The notes beneath the pieces were generated by a model. The model was not told the origin of the DNA. It did not search any database and saw only the letters and a program-made list of their open reading frames with translations. Source: Candidatus Rokuibacteriota bacterium (GTDB lineage: Bacteria > Methylomirabilota > Methylomirabilia > Rokubacteriales > CSP1-6). From it: 64,000 nt of DNA. The stretch lies in NCBI GenBank assembly GCA_003221515.1, contig QHSI01000098.1, positions 1-64,000 on the forward strand. Reading direction: 5' to 3'. Positions 38,833-47,911 of the stretch are shown here, one piece after another (the first letter of the stretch is position 1; every line of letters begins with the position of its first letter). A program made the translations under genes and the position numbers.

Positions 38833-38847
38833 ACTCTAGTGTAGAGT
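38833..38847. promoter_or_regulatory. Perfect inverted repeat between divergent HAD and lolA genes
   Basis: ACTCTA-GTG-TAGAGT is a perfect 6-bp inverted repeat with a 3-nt spacer. It fills most of the 28-nt gap between the two start codons, a suitable place for a repressor or for overlapping promoter elements (TAGAGT resembles a -10). Confidence 0.3.
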
Positions 38848-38853
38848 GGGGGC

Positions 38854-39504
38854 ATGATCAAAGTCGTCGCCGCGCTCGCCCTGATTCTCGTTGCCGCCGG
38901 GCCGGCGCAGGCGCAGTCGCTGGACGAGGTCGTCCGCGACGTCGAGACCGCGTACGGCCGCATCACGGATCTGCGCGCCGAGGTCAGCCAGTCGTCCTTC
39001 AACAAGAGCCTCAACCAGACCATCCCGGCCAAGGGCACCGTCTATCTCAAGAAGGGTGGCAAGCTCCGCTGGGAGTACACCGAGCCGACGGCGCAGGAGA
39101 TCGTCTCGGACGGCAAGAAGCTCTGGGTGTACACGCCGACGCTGAACCAGGCCAACGTGGGCGACGCGCCGGCGGCGCTGGCCGGCCCCGCCGGGAGCTT
39201 TCTGGCCGGGCTCGGTCGCCTGCGCGCCGAGTTCACCGTGCGCTTCCTGAACCCGGCGCAGCCGAAGGACGCCGAGGGCAACTGGGTGCTCGATCTCACG
39301 CCGAAGCAGCCGCTGCCGACGCTCAGCCGCCTGATCCTCTCGCTGGAGCCTCGTGGCTGGGAGGCCCGGAAGGCCATCGTGCACGATCAGTTCGACAACA
39401 CCGTGACGATGAAGTTCACGAAGATGGTGGTGAACAGCGGGCTGCCGGAGCGGACGTTCACCTTCGTGGCGCCGAAGGGCGTCGCGATCGTGCCCCTCCG
39501 GTAG
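38854..39504 (+). CDS. lolA: Outer-membrane lipoprotein carrier protein LolA
   Basis: This 216-residue periplasmic carrier moves lipoproteins from LolCDE to the outer membrane. It has a signal peptide (MIKVVAALALILVAAGPAQAQ), then DLRAEVSQSSFNKSLNQTIP and KGTVYLKKGGKLRWEYTEP, the conserved beta-strand region. VSDGKKLWVYTPTLNQ and the hydrophobic half-barrel follow. It is consistent with the several lipoproteins coded in this window. yajQ follows after 12 nt. Confidence 0.93.
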   Translation: MIKVVAALALILVAAGPAQAQSLDEVVRDVETAYGRITDLRAEVSQSSFNKSLNQTIPAKGTVYLKKGGKLRWEYTEPTAQEIVSDGKKLWVYTPTLNQANVGDAPAALAGPAGSFLAGLGRLRAEFTVRFLNPAQPKDAEGNWVLDLTPKQPLPTLSRLILSLEPRGWEARKAIVHDQFDNTVTMKFTKMVVNSGLPERTFTFVAPKGVAIVPLR

Positions 39505-39516
39505 GCGGAGACGACG

Positions 39517-40014
39517 ATGGCCGCCGAGAACTCCTTCGACATCGCGTGCAAGATCGACATGCAGGAAGTCACCAACGCGCTCGACCAGGCGCGGCGGGAG
39601 GTCTCGACCCGCTACGACCTCAAGGGCTCGAAGTGCGAGATCACGCTGGAGAAGACCGACATCACGGTGCTGGCGCCGGACGACATGAAGGTCAAGGCGC
39701 TCGTCGACATCTTGCAGTCGCGCCTGCACAAGCGGGGCGTGCCGCTCAAGGCGCTCACCTACGGCGACGTCGAGCAGGCCTCGGGCGGGGCGCTCCGGCA
39801 GAAGATCTCACTGCAGCAGGGGATCCCGATCGAGCGCGCCCGCGAGATCGTGCGCCTGATCAAGGACACCAAGATCCGGGTCCAGGCGTCGATCCAGGAG
39901 GATCAGGTCCGGGTGGCCGGCAAGAACCGGGATGACCTTCAAAAGATCATCACGCTGCTGCGAGACAAGGACCTCGGCATCGCCCTGCAGTTCACGAACT
40001 ACCGCAGCGTGTAG
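39517..40014 (+). CDS. yajQ: YajQ-family nucleotide/cyclic-di-GMP-binding protein
   Basis: A 165-residue protein that matches the family along its full length: [36 protein letters not shown], and [20 protein letters not shown]. It has two ferredoxin-like halves. Family members bind cyclic di-GMP, and in Xanthomonas act with a transcription factor. The stop codon abuts the stop codon of the converging PilZ gene with no intervening base, so two likely c-di-GMP effectors lie tail to tail. Confidence 0.93.
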   Translation: MAAENSFDIACKIDMQEVTNALDQARREVSTRYDLKGSKCEITLEKTDITVLAPDDMKVKALVDILQSRLHKRGVPLKALTYGDVEQASGGALRQKISLQQGIPIERAREIVRLIKDTKIRVQASIQEDQVRVAGKNRDDLQKIITLLRDKDLGIALQFTNYRSV

Positions 40015-40359
40015 CTAGACCTGCTCTTCGAGCTCCTCGGCCTGGAGGGCGGTCCACGTCTCCGAGTTCTCGAAGCGGACCGAGGTGAACTCGATCGCGA
40101 TGCCCGCCTTGCCGTCGAGTCGCTCGACCCGCACGACCCGCCCCGCCGCTTCGAGCTGCACCGGCGGCATCGGGTGAAGGTCGTTCAGGATGAGCGAGAC
40201 GTGCAGCGTGCGGCCGAGCTCGAGCGGCTCGGCGAGCTCGAAGAACAATCCCGAGTTGCTGATGTTGCGCGCGAGGCCCCGGCCGTTCGGCACCTCGATG
40301 GGCGCCACGAGCCGGTGACGCGGCGACCGCGTTTGGCGGCGCGTCTTGCGTTTTTCCAT
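40015..40359 (-). CDS. PilZ-domain protein
   Basis: This 114-residue single-domain protein has the c-di-GMP-binding marks: an Arg-rich N-terminus (RSPRHRLVAPIEV, RxxxR type) and the N-x-S-x-x-G motif in ARNISNSGLFFEL. It probably alters motility, pilus or polysaccharide output when c-di-GMP rises. pilT lies 6 kb away. Its stop (CTA at 40015-40017 on the plus strand) directly touches the yajQ stop. Confidence 0.85.
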   Translation of the reverse strand: MEKRKTRRQTRSPRHRLVAPIEVPNGRGLARNISNSGLFFELAEPLELGRTLHVSLILNDLHPMPPVQLEAAGRVVRVERLDGKAGIAIEFTSVRFENSETWTALQAEELEEQV

Positions 40360-40417
40360 ACTCTTTCAATGGTACCCGGAGCCTCCACCAGGACAAAGGG
40401 ATCTCGCTCGGACACGG

Positions 40418-40423
40418 TATACT
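40418..40423 (+). promoter_or_regulatory. Possible -10 element for rimO
   Basis: TATACT lies 11 nt before the rimO ATG in the divergent gap with the PilZ gene. No convincing -35 is seen, and the leader would be very short. Confidence 0.25.
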
Positions 40424-40434
40424 GGCGTCCGGAA

Positions 40435-41751
40435 ATGAACGTCCATTTGACGACGCTCGGCTGCCCCAAGAACCAGGTCGATTCCGAGCTGATGCTCGGC
40501 ATGTTGACCGAGGCGGGATTTCCGCTCGCCGAGCGGGCCGAGGACGCCGAGTGCGTGATCGTGAACACCTGCGCCTTCATCGACCACGCGCGGCAAGAAT
40601 CGGTCGACACGATCCTGGAGCTCGCGAAGCTGAAAGAGCACGGCTCCTGCCGGGCCCTGATCGTCACCGGCTGCCTGACCCAGCGCTATGGCGGCGATAT
40701 CCTCAAAGAAATGCCGGAGATCGATGGCATTCTTGGAACGTCGAATCTCTCGCGGATCGTCGACCTCGTCCGTCAGGCCGCCGGCCGCCACGACTGGGCG
40801 ACGTCGGCGCCGCCGGGGTATCTCTACGACGCCACCACGCCGCGGCTCCTGGCCGCCCGCGCGCCGTACGCGTACGTGAAGATCGCGGAAGGCTGCGACA
40901 TGGGCTGCACGTTCTGCGCGATTCCCCAGTTCCGCGGGCGCCATCGGAGCCGAGCCCTTCCGGATATCGTGAAGGAGGTCGAGGGGCTCGCGGCCCGCGG
41001 CATCCAGGAAGCGATTCTCGTCTCGCAGGACACCCTCGCCTACGGGCGCGATCTGCCGGGCAACGGAGACATCGCCGACCTTCTCCTGGCGCTCGGCGAG
41101 ACGCGGATGCCGTGGATCCGCCCGATGTACCTCCATCCCGCCCACGTCAACGAGCGACTCATCGCGCGGTGGGCGCGCGCCCGGGTCGTGCCATACCTCG
41201 ACCTGCCGGTGCAGCACGGCGACGACGGCGTGCTGCGCGCGATGCGGCGGGCGGTGACCGCGAAGCGGATGAAGGAGATCGTCGGCGCGTTCCGCGAGGC
41301 GATCCCCGGGTTGACCGTCCGGACCACCGTGCTCGTCGGCTTTCCGGGCGAATCGGAGGCGGCATTCCAGAACCTCCTCGAGTTCCTGGACGAAACCCGC
41401 TTCGACCGCCTCGGCGTCTTCACGTATTCGCCCGAAGAGGGAACGCCGTCGCCCGCGTACGCCGACCAGGTGCCCGCCGAGGTCGCAGCCGAGCGCGCCG
41501 CGCTCGTCCAGGAGCGGCAGGACGCGCTGGCCTGGGAGCGCACCGCGGCACTCGCGGGGTCGGTCACCGACGTTCTGGTGGACGGCCCGAGCGAGGACCC
41601 CGCGTTCGCGTGGGAGGGAAGAACCGCCGGCCAGGCACCCGAGATCGACGGCGTCGTCTATCTGCGCGACGCCGACCTGACCGCGGGCCACTTCGTGCGC
41701 ATTCGGATCGTCGAGGCCGAAGGGTACGAGCTCGTCGGCGAGCGCGCCTAG
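40435..41751 (+). CDS. rimO: Ribosomal protein S12 methylthiotransferase RimO
   Basis: A 438-residue radical-SAM enzyme that adds a methylthio group to Asp of ribosomal protein S12. It starts NVHLTTLGCPKNQVDSELM. The N-terminal cluster Cys residues are C9, one in VIVNTCAFIDH and one in IVTGCLTQRYGG. The radical-SAM CxxxCxxC is in AEGCDMGCTFCAIPQFRG, and a TRAM domain ends the protein. The LGCPKNQVDSE wording separates RimO from MiaB. The track start (40174) overlaps the PilZ gene; ATG 40435 fits the family start. Confidence 0.95.
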   Translation: MNVHLTTLGCPKNQVDSELMLGMLTEAGFPLAERAEDAECVIVNTCAFIDHARQESVDTILELAKLKEHGSCRALIVTGCLTQRYGGDILKEMPEIDGILGTSNLSRIVDLVRQAAGRHDWATSAPPGYLYDATTPRLLAARAPYAYVKIAEGCDMGCTFCAIPQFRGRHRSRALPDIVKEVEGLAARGIQEAILVSQDTLAYGRDLPGNGDIADLLLALGETRMPWIRPMYLHPAHVNERLIARWARARVVPYLDLPVQHGDDGVLRAMRRAVTAKRMKEIVGAFREAIPGLTVRTTVLVGFPGESEAAFQNLLEFLDETRFDRLGVFTYSPEEGTPSPAYADQVPAEVAAERAALVQERQDALAWERTAALAGSVTDVLVDGPSEDPAFAWEGRTAGQAPEIDGVVYLRDADLTAGHFVRIRIVEAEGYELVGERA

Positions 41752-41818
41752 CCGCCGCGCGGCGGTCGATCGTGTCGCGCTCGTCGTCGCCACCGGCTTC
41801 GGCACGGGCTATGCGCCG

Positions 41819-42217
41819 GTGGCGCCGGGCACCGTCGGGAGTCTCTTCGTGGCCCTGATCATCTGGCTGGTGCCCTTCGCCCACGCCGGGCTCGTGATCT
41901 TCTTCGTCGTCGTCACGCTCGCCGGCACGTGGGCCGCGCATCGTGCCGAGCGCGTGCTCGGCGGCAAGGATCCTAGCGCGATCGTCATCGACGAGATCGC
42001 CGGGATGACGCTCGCGGTCCTGCCGTTTCCACCGACGCTCGCGGTGCTGGCGGTGGGCTTCGTCCTGTTCCGCATCTTCGACGTGACCAAGCCGTTTCCG
42101 GCGCGCGCGAGCCAACAACTCCGCGGCGGCGCCGGTATCGTGGTGGATGATCTCATCGCGGGGCTGTACGCTCTGATCGTGATCGCCATCCTCCGCACCA
42201 CCCTCGGCTGGCCATGA
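41819..42217 (+). CDS. pgpA: Phosphatidylglycerophosphatase A
   Basis: A small membrane phosphatase that makes phosphatidylglycerol from its phosphate. Conserved marks are VAPGTVGSLFVALI, AIVIDEIAGM and RIFDVTKPFPARASQQL then GIVVDDLIAGLYA, with four hydrophobic segments. GTG 41819 is the first standard start, but family-like sequence continues upstream in frame (VDRVALVVATGFGTGYAP, from about 41765) after the rimO stop. I found no ATG, GTG, TTG or CTG there. So the real start is either non-standard or hidden by a base error. It overlaps the CinA gene by ATGA. Confidence 0.85.
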   Translation: MAPGTVGSLFVALIIWLVPFAHAGLVIFFVVVTLAGTWAAHRAERVLGGKDPSAIVIDEIAGMTLAVLPFPPTLAVLAVGFVLFRIFDVTKPFPARASQQLRGGAGIVVDDLIAGLYALIVIAILRTTLGWP

Positions 42218-43437
42218 CGGCGAGCGCGTATCTCGTCACGGTCGGCGCGGTGCCCTCGGCCGACGGCGATGGCGCGGCGGTCGCGACGGCGCTCGCCGGC
42301 GCCGGGGTCGCGGTCGTGGCCCGCGCCTTCGTCGAGGACGACGAGACCGCGCTGGAGCGCGCGCTCGGCCCGAGCGACGCGCTGACCGTCGTTCTCGCGG
42401 GCGGCGGCGGCTCGGCCGGCGACATCGTGCGCCGCGTGCTCGCGCGCGTCACCGGCACGCGACTGGTGCTGAACGATCGCGTGCTCGGCGCCCTGGAGGA
42501 GTGGTACCGACGCCACGATCGACCGCTGCCACGACGCGCGGAGCGCCTCGGTCTCTTGCCGCAGGGTGCGAGCGCGTGGGTGACGACCGACGGCGAAGCG
42601 GCGTGGGTGCTCGAAAGCAGCCGCGGCACCTTCGCGGTGCTCGCGCGCGACGCTGGCGTCGAGACGATGATCGCTCAGCACCTGGTTCCCTTCGCCCGCG
42701 CGTGGGCCGGTGGACACGGACCGGTGCTCCTCCGCACCCTCCGAACGGTCGGACTCAGCCCTGTCGAGGTCGAGGAGCGACTCGTCGACTGGCTGGGCCG
42801 CGAGGGCGAGGTGACCGTGTCGACGATTCCGGCGGAGGGCGAGGTCTGGGTGCGGCTGCGCGCGCGCGCCTCCACGCACGCGGAGGCCGCGGCGGCGCTC
42901 TCGAAGGTCGAGGCGGCCCTCGGCGCGGCCCTGGGCGACGACTGCTACGGCCGCGACGGCGAGACCCTCGAGCAGGTCGTCGGTCGAATGCTGCTCGAGC
43001 GCAAGCTGACGCTCGCGGTGGCCGAGTCCGCCACCGGCGGGCTACTGGGCCATCGTCTGACCAGCGTCCAGGACTCGTCCGGCTACTTCGAGCGCGGCGT
43101 GCTCGCGCACTCGAACCACGCGAAGGAGGAGATGTTGGGTGTCCCCGAGTCCATCCTGAGAGCCCACGGACCGGTGAGCGCACCGTGCGCCGAGGCGATG
43201 GCCCGCGGCGTCGCCGAGCTGGCGAGCGCGACGTGCGGGCTGGCGATCACGGGCGTCACGGGCCCCGACGGCGGCTCGCCGACGAAGCCGGTGGGCACTG
43301 TCTTCGTCGGCCTCGTGCTCCACGGCCGAGCGGTCGGGCGGCGCTTCGTCTTCGCGGGCGACCGCGCGGCGATCAAGTGGCAGTCGACCCAGGCCGCGCT
43401 CGACCTGCTCAGACGATCCCTCGGAGACACGCCGTGA
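42214..43437 (+). CDS. cinA: CinA-family protein
   Basis: A 407-residue protein. The C-terminal CinA domain (about 255-400) is well conserved: LTLAVAESATGGLLGHRLTS, GVLAHSNHAKEEMLGV and CGLAITGVTGPDGGSPTKPV. This part deamidates nicotinamide mononucleotide in studied proteins. The N-terminal MoeA/COG1058-like half is diverged; the usual TTGGLGPT turn reads VVLAGGGGSAGDI. Gene order pgpA-cinA-thpR-recA is common in several phyla. It overlaps pgpA by ATGA and the TPR gene by GTGA. Confidence 0.88.
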   Translation: MTASAYLVTVGAVPSADGDGAAVATALAGAGVAVVARAFVEDDETALERALGPSDALTVVLAGGGGSAGDIVRRVLARVTGTRLVLNDRVLGALEEWYRRHDRPLPRRAERLGLLPQGASAWVTTDGEAAWVLESSRGTFAVLARDAGVETMIAQHLVPFARAWAGGHGPVLLRTLRTVGLSPVEVEERLVDWLGREGEVTVSTIPAEGEVWVRLRARASTHAEAAAALSKVEAALGAALGDDCYGRDGETLEQVVGRMLLERKLTLAVAESATGGLLGHRLTSVQDSSGYFERGVLAHSNHAKEEMLGVPESILRAHGPVSAPCAEAMARGVAELASATCGLAITGVTGPDGGSPTKPVGTVFVGLVLHGRAVGRRFVFAGDRAAIKWQSTQAALDLLRRSLGDTP

Positions 43438-44492
43438 GGCGCTGGCTGCTCGGCGTGGCCGTGCTGGCCGCGGCCTGCTCCACGGTGCAGCCGCTCGATC
43501 GCGGGCTGACGCTTGCTCGCCAGGGCCAGTACCGCGAGGCACGCGAGGCGTTCGACGAGGCGATTCGTCGGTCACCCGCGTCCTCGGCCGCCCACTCGCA
43601 TCGCGCCGACGTCCGCCTGCGCCTGGGTGAAGTGGACGGCGCGATCGAGGACTACACGAAGGCGCTCGCGCTGGCGCTGAACGATACCGACGTCCTCTTC
43701 AATCGAGGCGTGGCGCTGCTCGCGCGGCACGACTACAAGAACGCGATCGACGACTTCAGCGTGACCCTGGCGGTGAACCCTCGACACGCGCGGGCGCTCT
43801 TGGCGCGCGGAACCGCCCGATCGCTGAGCGGTGACACCGAGCAGGCCCGCGCCGACTGGCTCCGGGCGCTCGAGCTCGAGCCCGACCCGCTGCAGCGAAC
43901 CGCGATGCAGGCGCTGGTCGACCTGGCGCGGGCGGTGCCACCAGCGGCTCCCGTTCCCTCGGTGTCTCCGGCTCCCAGCGTCGCCTCGCCAGAACCAGCA
44001 GCTGTGGGGCCCGCGGCGCCGCCGGCTCCCAGCGTGGCGACGTCCGTACCTGGTGCAGCGATGCCGCCAGCTCCCGACGCGGCGCCAGCTACCGAGCTCC
44101 CTGCTACCGCAATGGCACCGCCAGCCCCCGAAGCCATGCCCCCGGCGGCTGCGCCGGCTGTCACCGCGCCACCGCCGGCCGCAGCCGCCGTGCCGCCTGC
44201 CACTGAGGCCGCCACGCCGCGCGCGGACCCGGCAGCCACGGCGCCCGGCACGACCGCTGCGGTGGTCCCCCAACCGACGCCCGTGCCGGCGCCCGCGACG
44301 CCTCCAGTTCCCGCGCCGGCGACTCCGCCACCCCTCGACAGTCGCGCGCTGACGGCTCGCGCTATCGACAAGGCGCTCCGCGGCGACCACTGGGGCGCGA
44401 TCGCCGACCTTCGCGAGGCGCTCGTGAGCGAAACGGACGCCGAGCAGCGCCAGGGAATCCAGAATCTGCTGAAGCTGCTGGATCCTCCGTGA
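43434..44492 (+). CDS. TPR-repeat lipoprotein with Pro/Ala-rich linker
   Basis: A 352-residue lipoprotein starting at GTG 43434: RRWLLGVAVLAAACSTVQPL has the lipobox AAAC. Residues 25-150 hold about three to four TPR units (GQYREAREAFDEAIRRSPAS, GEVDGAIEDYTKALALALND, KNAIDDFSVTLAVNPRHARA). A long Ala/Pro linker follows (about 160-305). The C-terminus is a short helical domain (ALRGDHWGAIADLREAL). Its partners are unknown. It is inserted between cinA and thpR with GTGA overlaps on both sides. The linker codons are unusually mixed (cca, gct, gca) for this genome. Confidence 0.75.
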   Translation: MRRWLLGVAVLAAACSTVQPLDRGLTLARQGQYREAREAFDEAIRRSPASSAAHSHRADVRLRLGEVDGAIEDYTKALALALNDTDVLFNRGVALLARHDYKNAIDDFSVTLAVNPRHARALLARGTARSLSGDTEQARADWLRALELEPDPLQRTAMQALVDLARAVPPAAPVPSVSPAPSVASPEPAAVGPAAPPAPSVATSVPGAAMPPAPDAAPATELPATAMAPPAPEAMPPAAAPAVTAPPPAAAAVPPATEAATPRADPAATAPGTTAAVVPQPTPVPAPATPPVPAPATPPPLDSRALTARAIDKALRGDHWGAIADLREALVSETDAEQRQGIQNLLKLLDPP

Positions 44493-45064
44493 TAGACACG
44501 ATCCGCTCCTTCGTGGCGGTCCTGCTCGAGGGCGCCGTGCGGGGCGAGCTCGCGGCAGCGATCGAGAGACTTCGGCCGGTGTCTCGTGACGTGGCGTGGG
44601 TGAATCCAGGGAACATCCACCTGACGGTCAAGTTCCTCGGGAACGTCGATCGGGATCGGCTCGACCCGATCGTCGCGGCACTCACCGGCGCCCTCGGCGA
44701 GGCTGGGGCCTTCGACGCCACGATTCGCGGCCTCGGCGCCTTTCCCTCGCTCGCTCGCCCTCGTGTGATCTGGGCCGGTGTGACGGAGGGCGCGGACGCG
44801 ATGGTCGAGGCGGCCGGCCGCGTGGACGAGGCGCTCGCGGCGGTTGGCTTTCCCCGAGAGGCGCGGCCCTTCTCGCCGCACGCCACCCTCGGCCGGGTGC
44901 GCAGGCCCGGGGCGAATCCGACCCTCGCGAGCGCCCTGCGGGCCGAAGAGGCGAGCGAGTTCGGCCGGATCCACGTGGCCGGCGTTCGGCTCATGCGCAG
45001 CGAGCTGTCCCCGCGCGGCGCCCACTACACCGAGCTGGCCACGGTGGCGCTCGGATTGTCATAG
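44489..45064 (+). CDS. thpR: RNA 2',3'-cyclic phosphodiesterase
   Basis: A 191-residue 2H phosphoesterase with the two catalytic motifs [13 protein letters not shown] near residue 43 and [12 protein letters not shown] near 129. It starts IRSFVAVLL, typical of ThpR (formerly LigT), which opens 2',3'-cyclic phosphates on RNA. Start is GTG overlapping the TPR gene. It lies just before the recA promoter, the usual place of thpR in many genomes. Confidence 0.9.
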   Translation: MIDTIRSFVAVLLEGAVRGELAAAIERLRPVSRDVAWVNPGNIHLTVKFLGNVDRDRLDPIVAALTGALGEAGAFDATIRGLGAFPSLARPRVIWAGVTEGADAMVEAAGRVDEALAAVGFPREARPFSPHATLGRVRRPGANPTLASALRAEEASEFGRIHVAGVRLMRSELSPRGAHYTELATVALGLS

Positions 45065-45094
45065 GCGCGCCCCGGCTGGCGGGGGCTGTGTCTG

Positions 45095-45108
45095 AATGTC
45101 CGGACATT
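45095..45108. promoter_or_regulatory. Perfect 14-bp palindrome at the recA promoter (candidate SOS operator)
   Basis: AATGTCCGGACATT is a perfect 14-bp palindrome. Its last two bases are the first two of the recA -35 box. A repressor bound here would block RNA polymerase, as LexA does at recA in many bacteria. No lexA gene is in the window, and the motif is not one of the well-known LexA boxes. Confidence 0.55.
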
Positions 45109-45136
45109 GACGCCGCCGCCGACCGGCACCTAGAAT
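45107..45136 (+). promoter_or_regulatory. Sigma-70-type promoter of recA
   Basis: TTGACG (45107-45112), an 18-nt spacer, and TAGAAT (45131-45136). It lies 63 nt before the recA ATG in the 134-nt gap after thpR. Both hexamers match consensus at five of six positions or nearly so. Confidence 0.65.
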
Positions 45137-45198
45137 GCTTGAAAGCGGAAAAATTCGTCGAGCAGCGAGCGATCGGGAGAAGATTCGAGGAGATGCGA

Positions 45199-46218
<1,020 letters not shown>

Positions 46219-46227
46219 GAGCTCTTC

Positions 46228-47388
46228 ATGCCGATGGAATTCGACAAGCTCCTGATCACCGGCGTCGAGCGCGGCGCCTCCGACCTCCACCTGAAGGCCA
46301 ACACGCCCGTCATCCTCCGCATTCACGGGCGCCTGGTGCCCCAGGGCGATCTCGGCGTCATCACCGCCGAGGACATGGACGCGATCGCCCGCCGCTGCCT
46401 CAGCGAGCGGATGTACGCACAGCTCAAGGACGGCCGCGAGGTCGACTCTGCGTACGCCGTGCCCAACTTCGGCCGCTTCCGCGTGAACATGTTCCTGGCC
46501 CTCGGCGCCGTGCGGGCCGTGCTGCGATCGATCCCGTCCAAGAAGCCGAAGTTCGACGAGATCGGGTTGCCGCCGGTGCTCGAGCAGCTCGCCATGGAGC
46601 GCCGCGGACTCGTGCTGGTCACCGGCATCACCGGCTCCGGTAAGTCGACGACGCTCGCGTCGATGGTCGACTACATCAACCGGACGCGGAACGACCACAT
46701 CATCACGATCGAGGATCCGATCGAGTTCACCCACGACGACATCGGCTGCGTGGTCAGCCAACGCGAGATCGGCCACGACTCGCCGTCCTTCGCCACCGCG
46801 CTCCGCGCCGCCCTCCGCGAGGACCCGGACGTCATTCTCGTCGGCGAGATGCGCGACCCCGAGACGATGTCGGTGGCGCTCCACGCCGCGGAGACGGGCC
46901 ACCTGGTCTTCTCGACGCTCCATACCCTGAACGCGGGTGAGACCGTCAACCGGATCATCGGGACGTTCCCGCCCCACCAGGAGCAGCAGATCCGGGATCA
47001 GCTCGCGGCCGTTGTCGTCGGCATCGTCTCCCAACGCCTCATCCCCAAGATCGGCGGCGAGGGGCGTATCCCGGCCGTCGAGGTGCTGGTCGGCACCGGC
47101 GCCATCAAGGACTGCATCCGGGACGCGAAGCGGACCCCGGAGATCGGCTCGTTCATCGCGCAGGGCCAGTCACAGTACGGCATGCAGACGTTCGACCAGT
47201 GTCTGCTGAGGCTCTACCGCGACGGAATCATCTCGTACGAGACCGCGCGGGAGGCGGCGACCAACGCCGACGACTTCGACCTCAAGGTCCGGGGCATCTT
47301 CTCGACGGGCGAGCAGTCGTTCGAGCAGAAGCGGGACGAGCGCTCCCCCGTCGCGCCGACCGGCAGCTCGTTCTTCAAGAGACAGTAA
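46228..47388 (+). CDS. pilT: Type IV pilus retraction ATPase PilT
   Basis: A 386-residue hexameric secretion ATPase that retracts type IV pili. Motifs are GASDLHLKANTPVILRIHGR, Walker A VTGITGSGKSTTLASMVDY, Asp box ITIEDPIEFTH, Walker B LVGEMRDPETM and His box AAETGHLVFSTLHTLNA. The AIRNLIRE-type retraction motif reads TPEIGSFIAQG, so it looks like a PilT/PilU relative. No other pilus gene is in view. It sits between recA and recX. The stop is 47386-47388. Confidence 0.92.
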   Translation: MPMEFDKLLITGVERGASDLHLKANTPVILRIHGRLVPQGDLGVITAEDMDAIARRCLSERMYAQLKDGREVDSAYAVPNFGRFRVNMFLALGAVRAVLRSIPSKKPKFDEIGLPPVLEQLAMERRGLVLVTGITGSGKSTTLASMVDYINRTRNDHIITIEDPIEFTHDDIGCVVSQREIGHDSPSFATALRAALREDPDVILVGEMRDPETMSVALHAAETGHLVFSTLHTLNAGETVNRIIGTFPPHQEQQIRDQLAAVVVGIVSQRLIPKIGGEGRIPAVEVLVGTGAIKDCIRDAKRTPEIGSFIAQGQSQYGMQTFDQCLLRLYRDGIISYETAREAATNADDFDLKVRGIFSTGEQSFEQKRDERSPVAPTGSSFFKRQ

Positions 47389-47885
47389 TCGCGGCCAGGC
47401 GCGGTCTGCGCGAGCCACTCGACACGCGGGCCGCGCGCCTGGTTGCGGCCGATCTCCTCTCACGCCGTCCCTGGACGACGCGCGATCTGGCGGCGCGCCT
47501 GCGCCGGCGCGGCGCGCCGGCGGCCGTGGCCGCCGAAGTCGTCGCCGATCTCACCGCGCGAGGCTATCTCGACGACGCCGCGTTCGCCCACCACTGGGCG
47601 GCCGCGCGCGCGGCCCGCGGCTACGGTCCGGCGCGCCTGCGCGCGGAGCTGCGGGCGCGCGGCGTCGGCACGCCGCTGATCGACGCGGCGCTCGCCGCGC
47701 TCGACCATGACGCCGAGCTCGAGCGAGCGCGCGCGGTGGCGCGGCGACGTCTGCCGGCGCTCCGGCGCGCCGACCGCGCCCGCACCGCCGCGCGGCTGCG
47801 CGATCATCTGCTGCGCCGCGGGTACGCCGCGGCCGTCGTCGCGCGGGTCGTGCGCGAGAGCGCGGGCGTCGCCCGGGAGGAGTGA
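47388..47885 (+). CDS. recX: Regulatory protein RecX
   Basis: About 165 residues with the three-helix RecX repeats: AADLLSRRPWTTRDLAARLR, VVADLTARGYLDDAAFAHHW and ARGYGPARLRAELRARGVG. RecX binds RecA and limits its filaments, which fits the location near recA. The start is unclear. The only standard start in frame (47199) lies deep in pilT. Candidates near the family start are ATC 47388, which shares one base with the pilT TAA, and CTG 47406. The protein is Ala/Arg-rich. Confidence 0.85.
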   Translation: MAARRGLREPLDTRAARLVAADLLSRRPWTTRDLAARLRRRGAPAAVAAEVVADLTARGYLDDAAFAHHWAAARAARGYGPARLRAELRARGVGTPLIDAALAALDHDAELERARAVARRRLPALRRADRARTAARLRDHLLRRGYAAAVVARVVRESAGVAREE

Positions 47886-47911
47886 AAGGCGATGATACAA
47901 TTGGCCTTCCA

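Noticed and set aside
41700-41830. Programmed frameshift joining RimO to PgpA
   Set aside because: RimO has a normal C-terminal end (YELVGERA) and the two proteins are unrelated; a separate start for pgpA is simpler.
42501-44492. 663-codon ORF as one large protein
   Set aside because: Its first 310 codons are an out-of-frame reading of cinA; the real gene is the TPR lipoprotein starting at GTG 43434.
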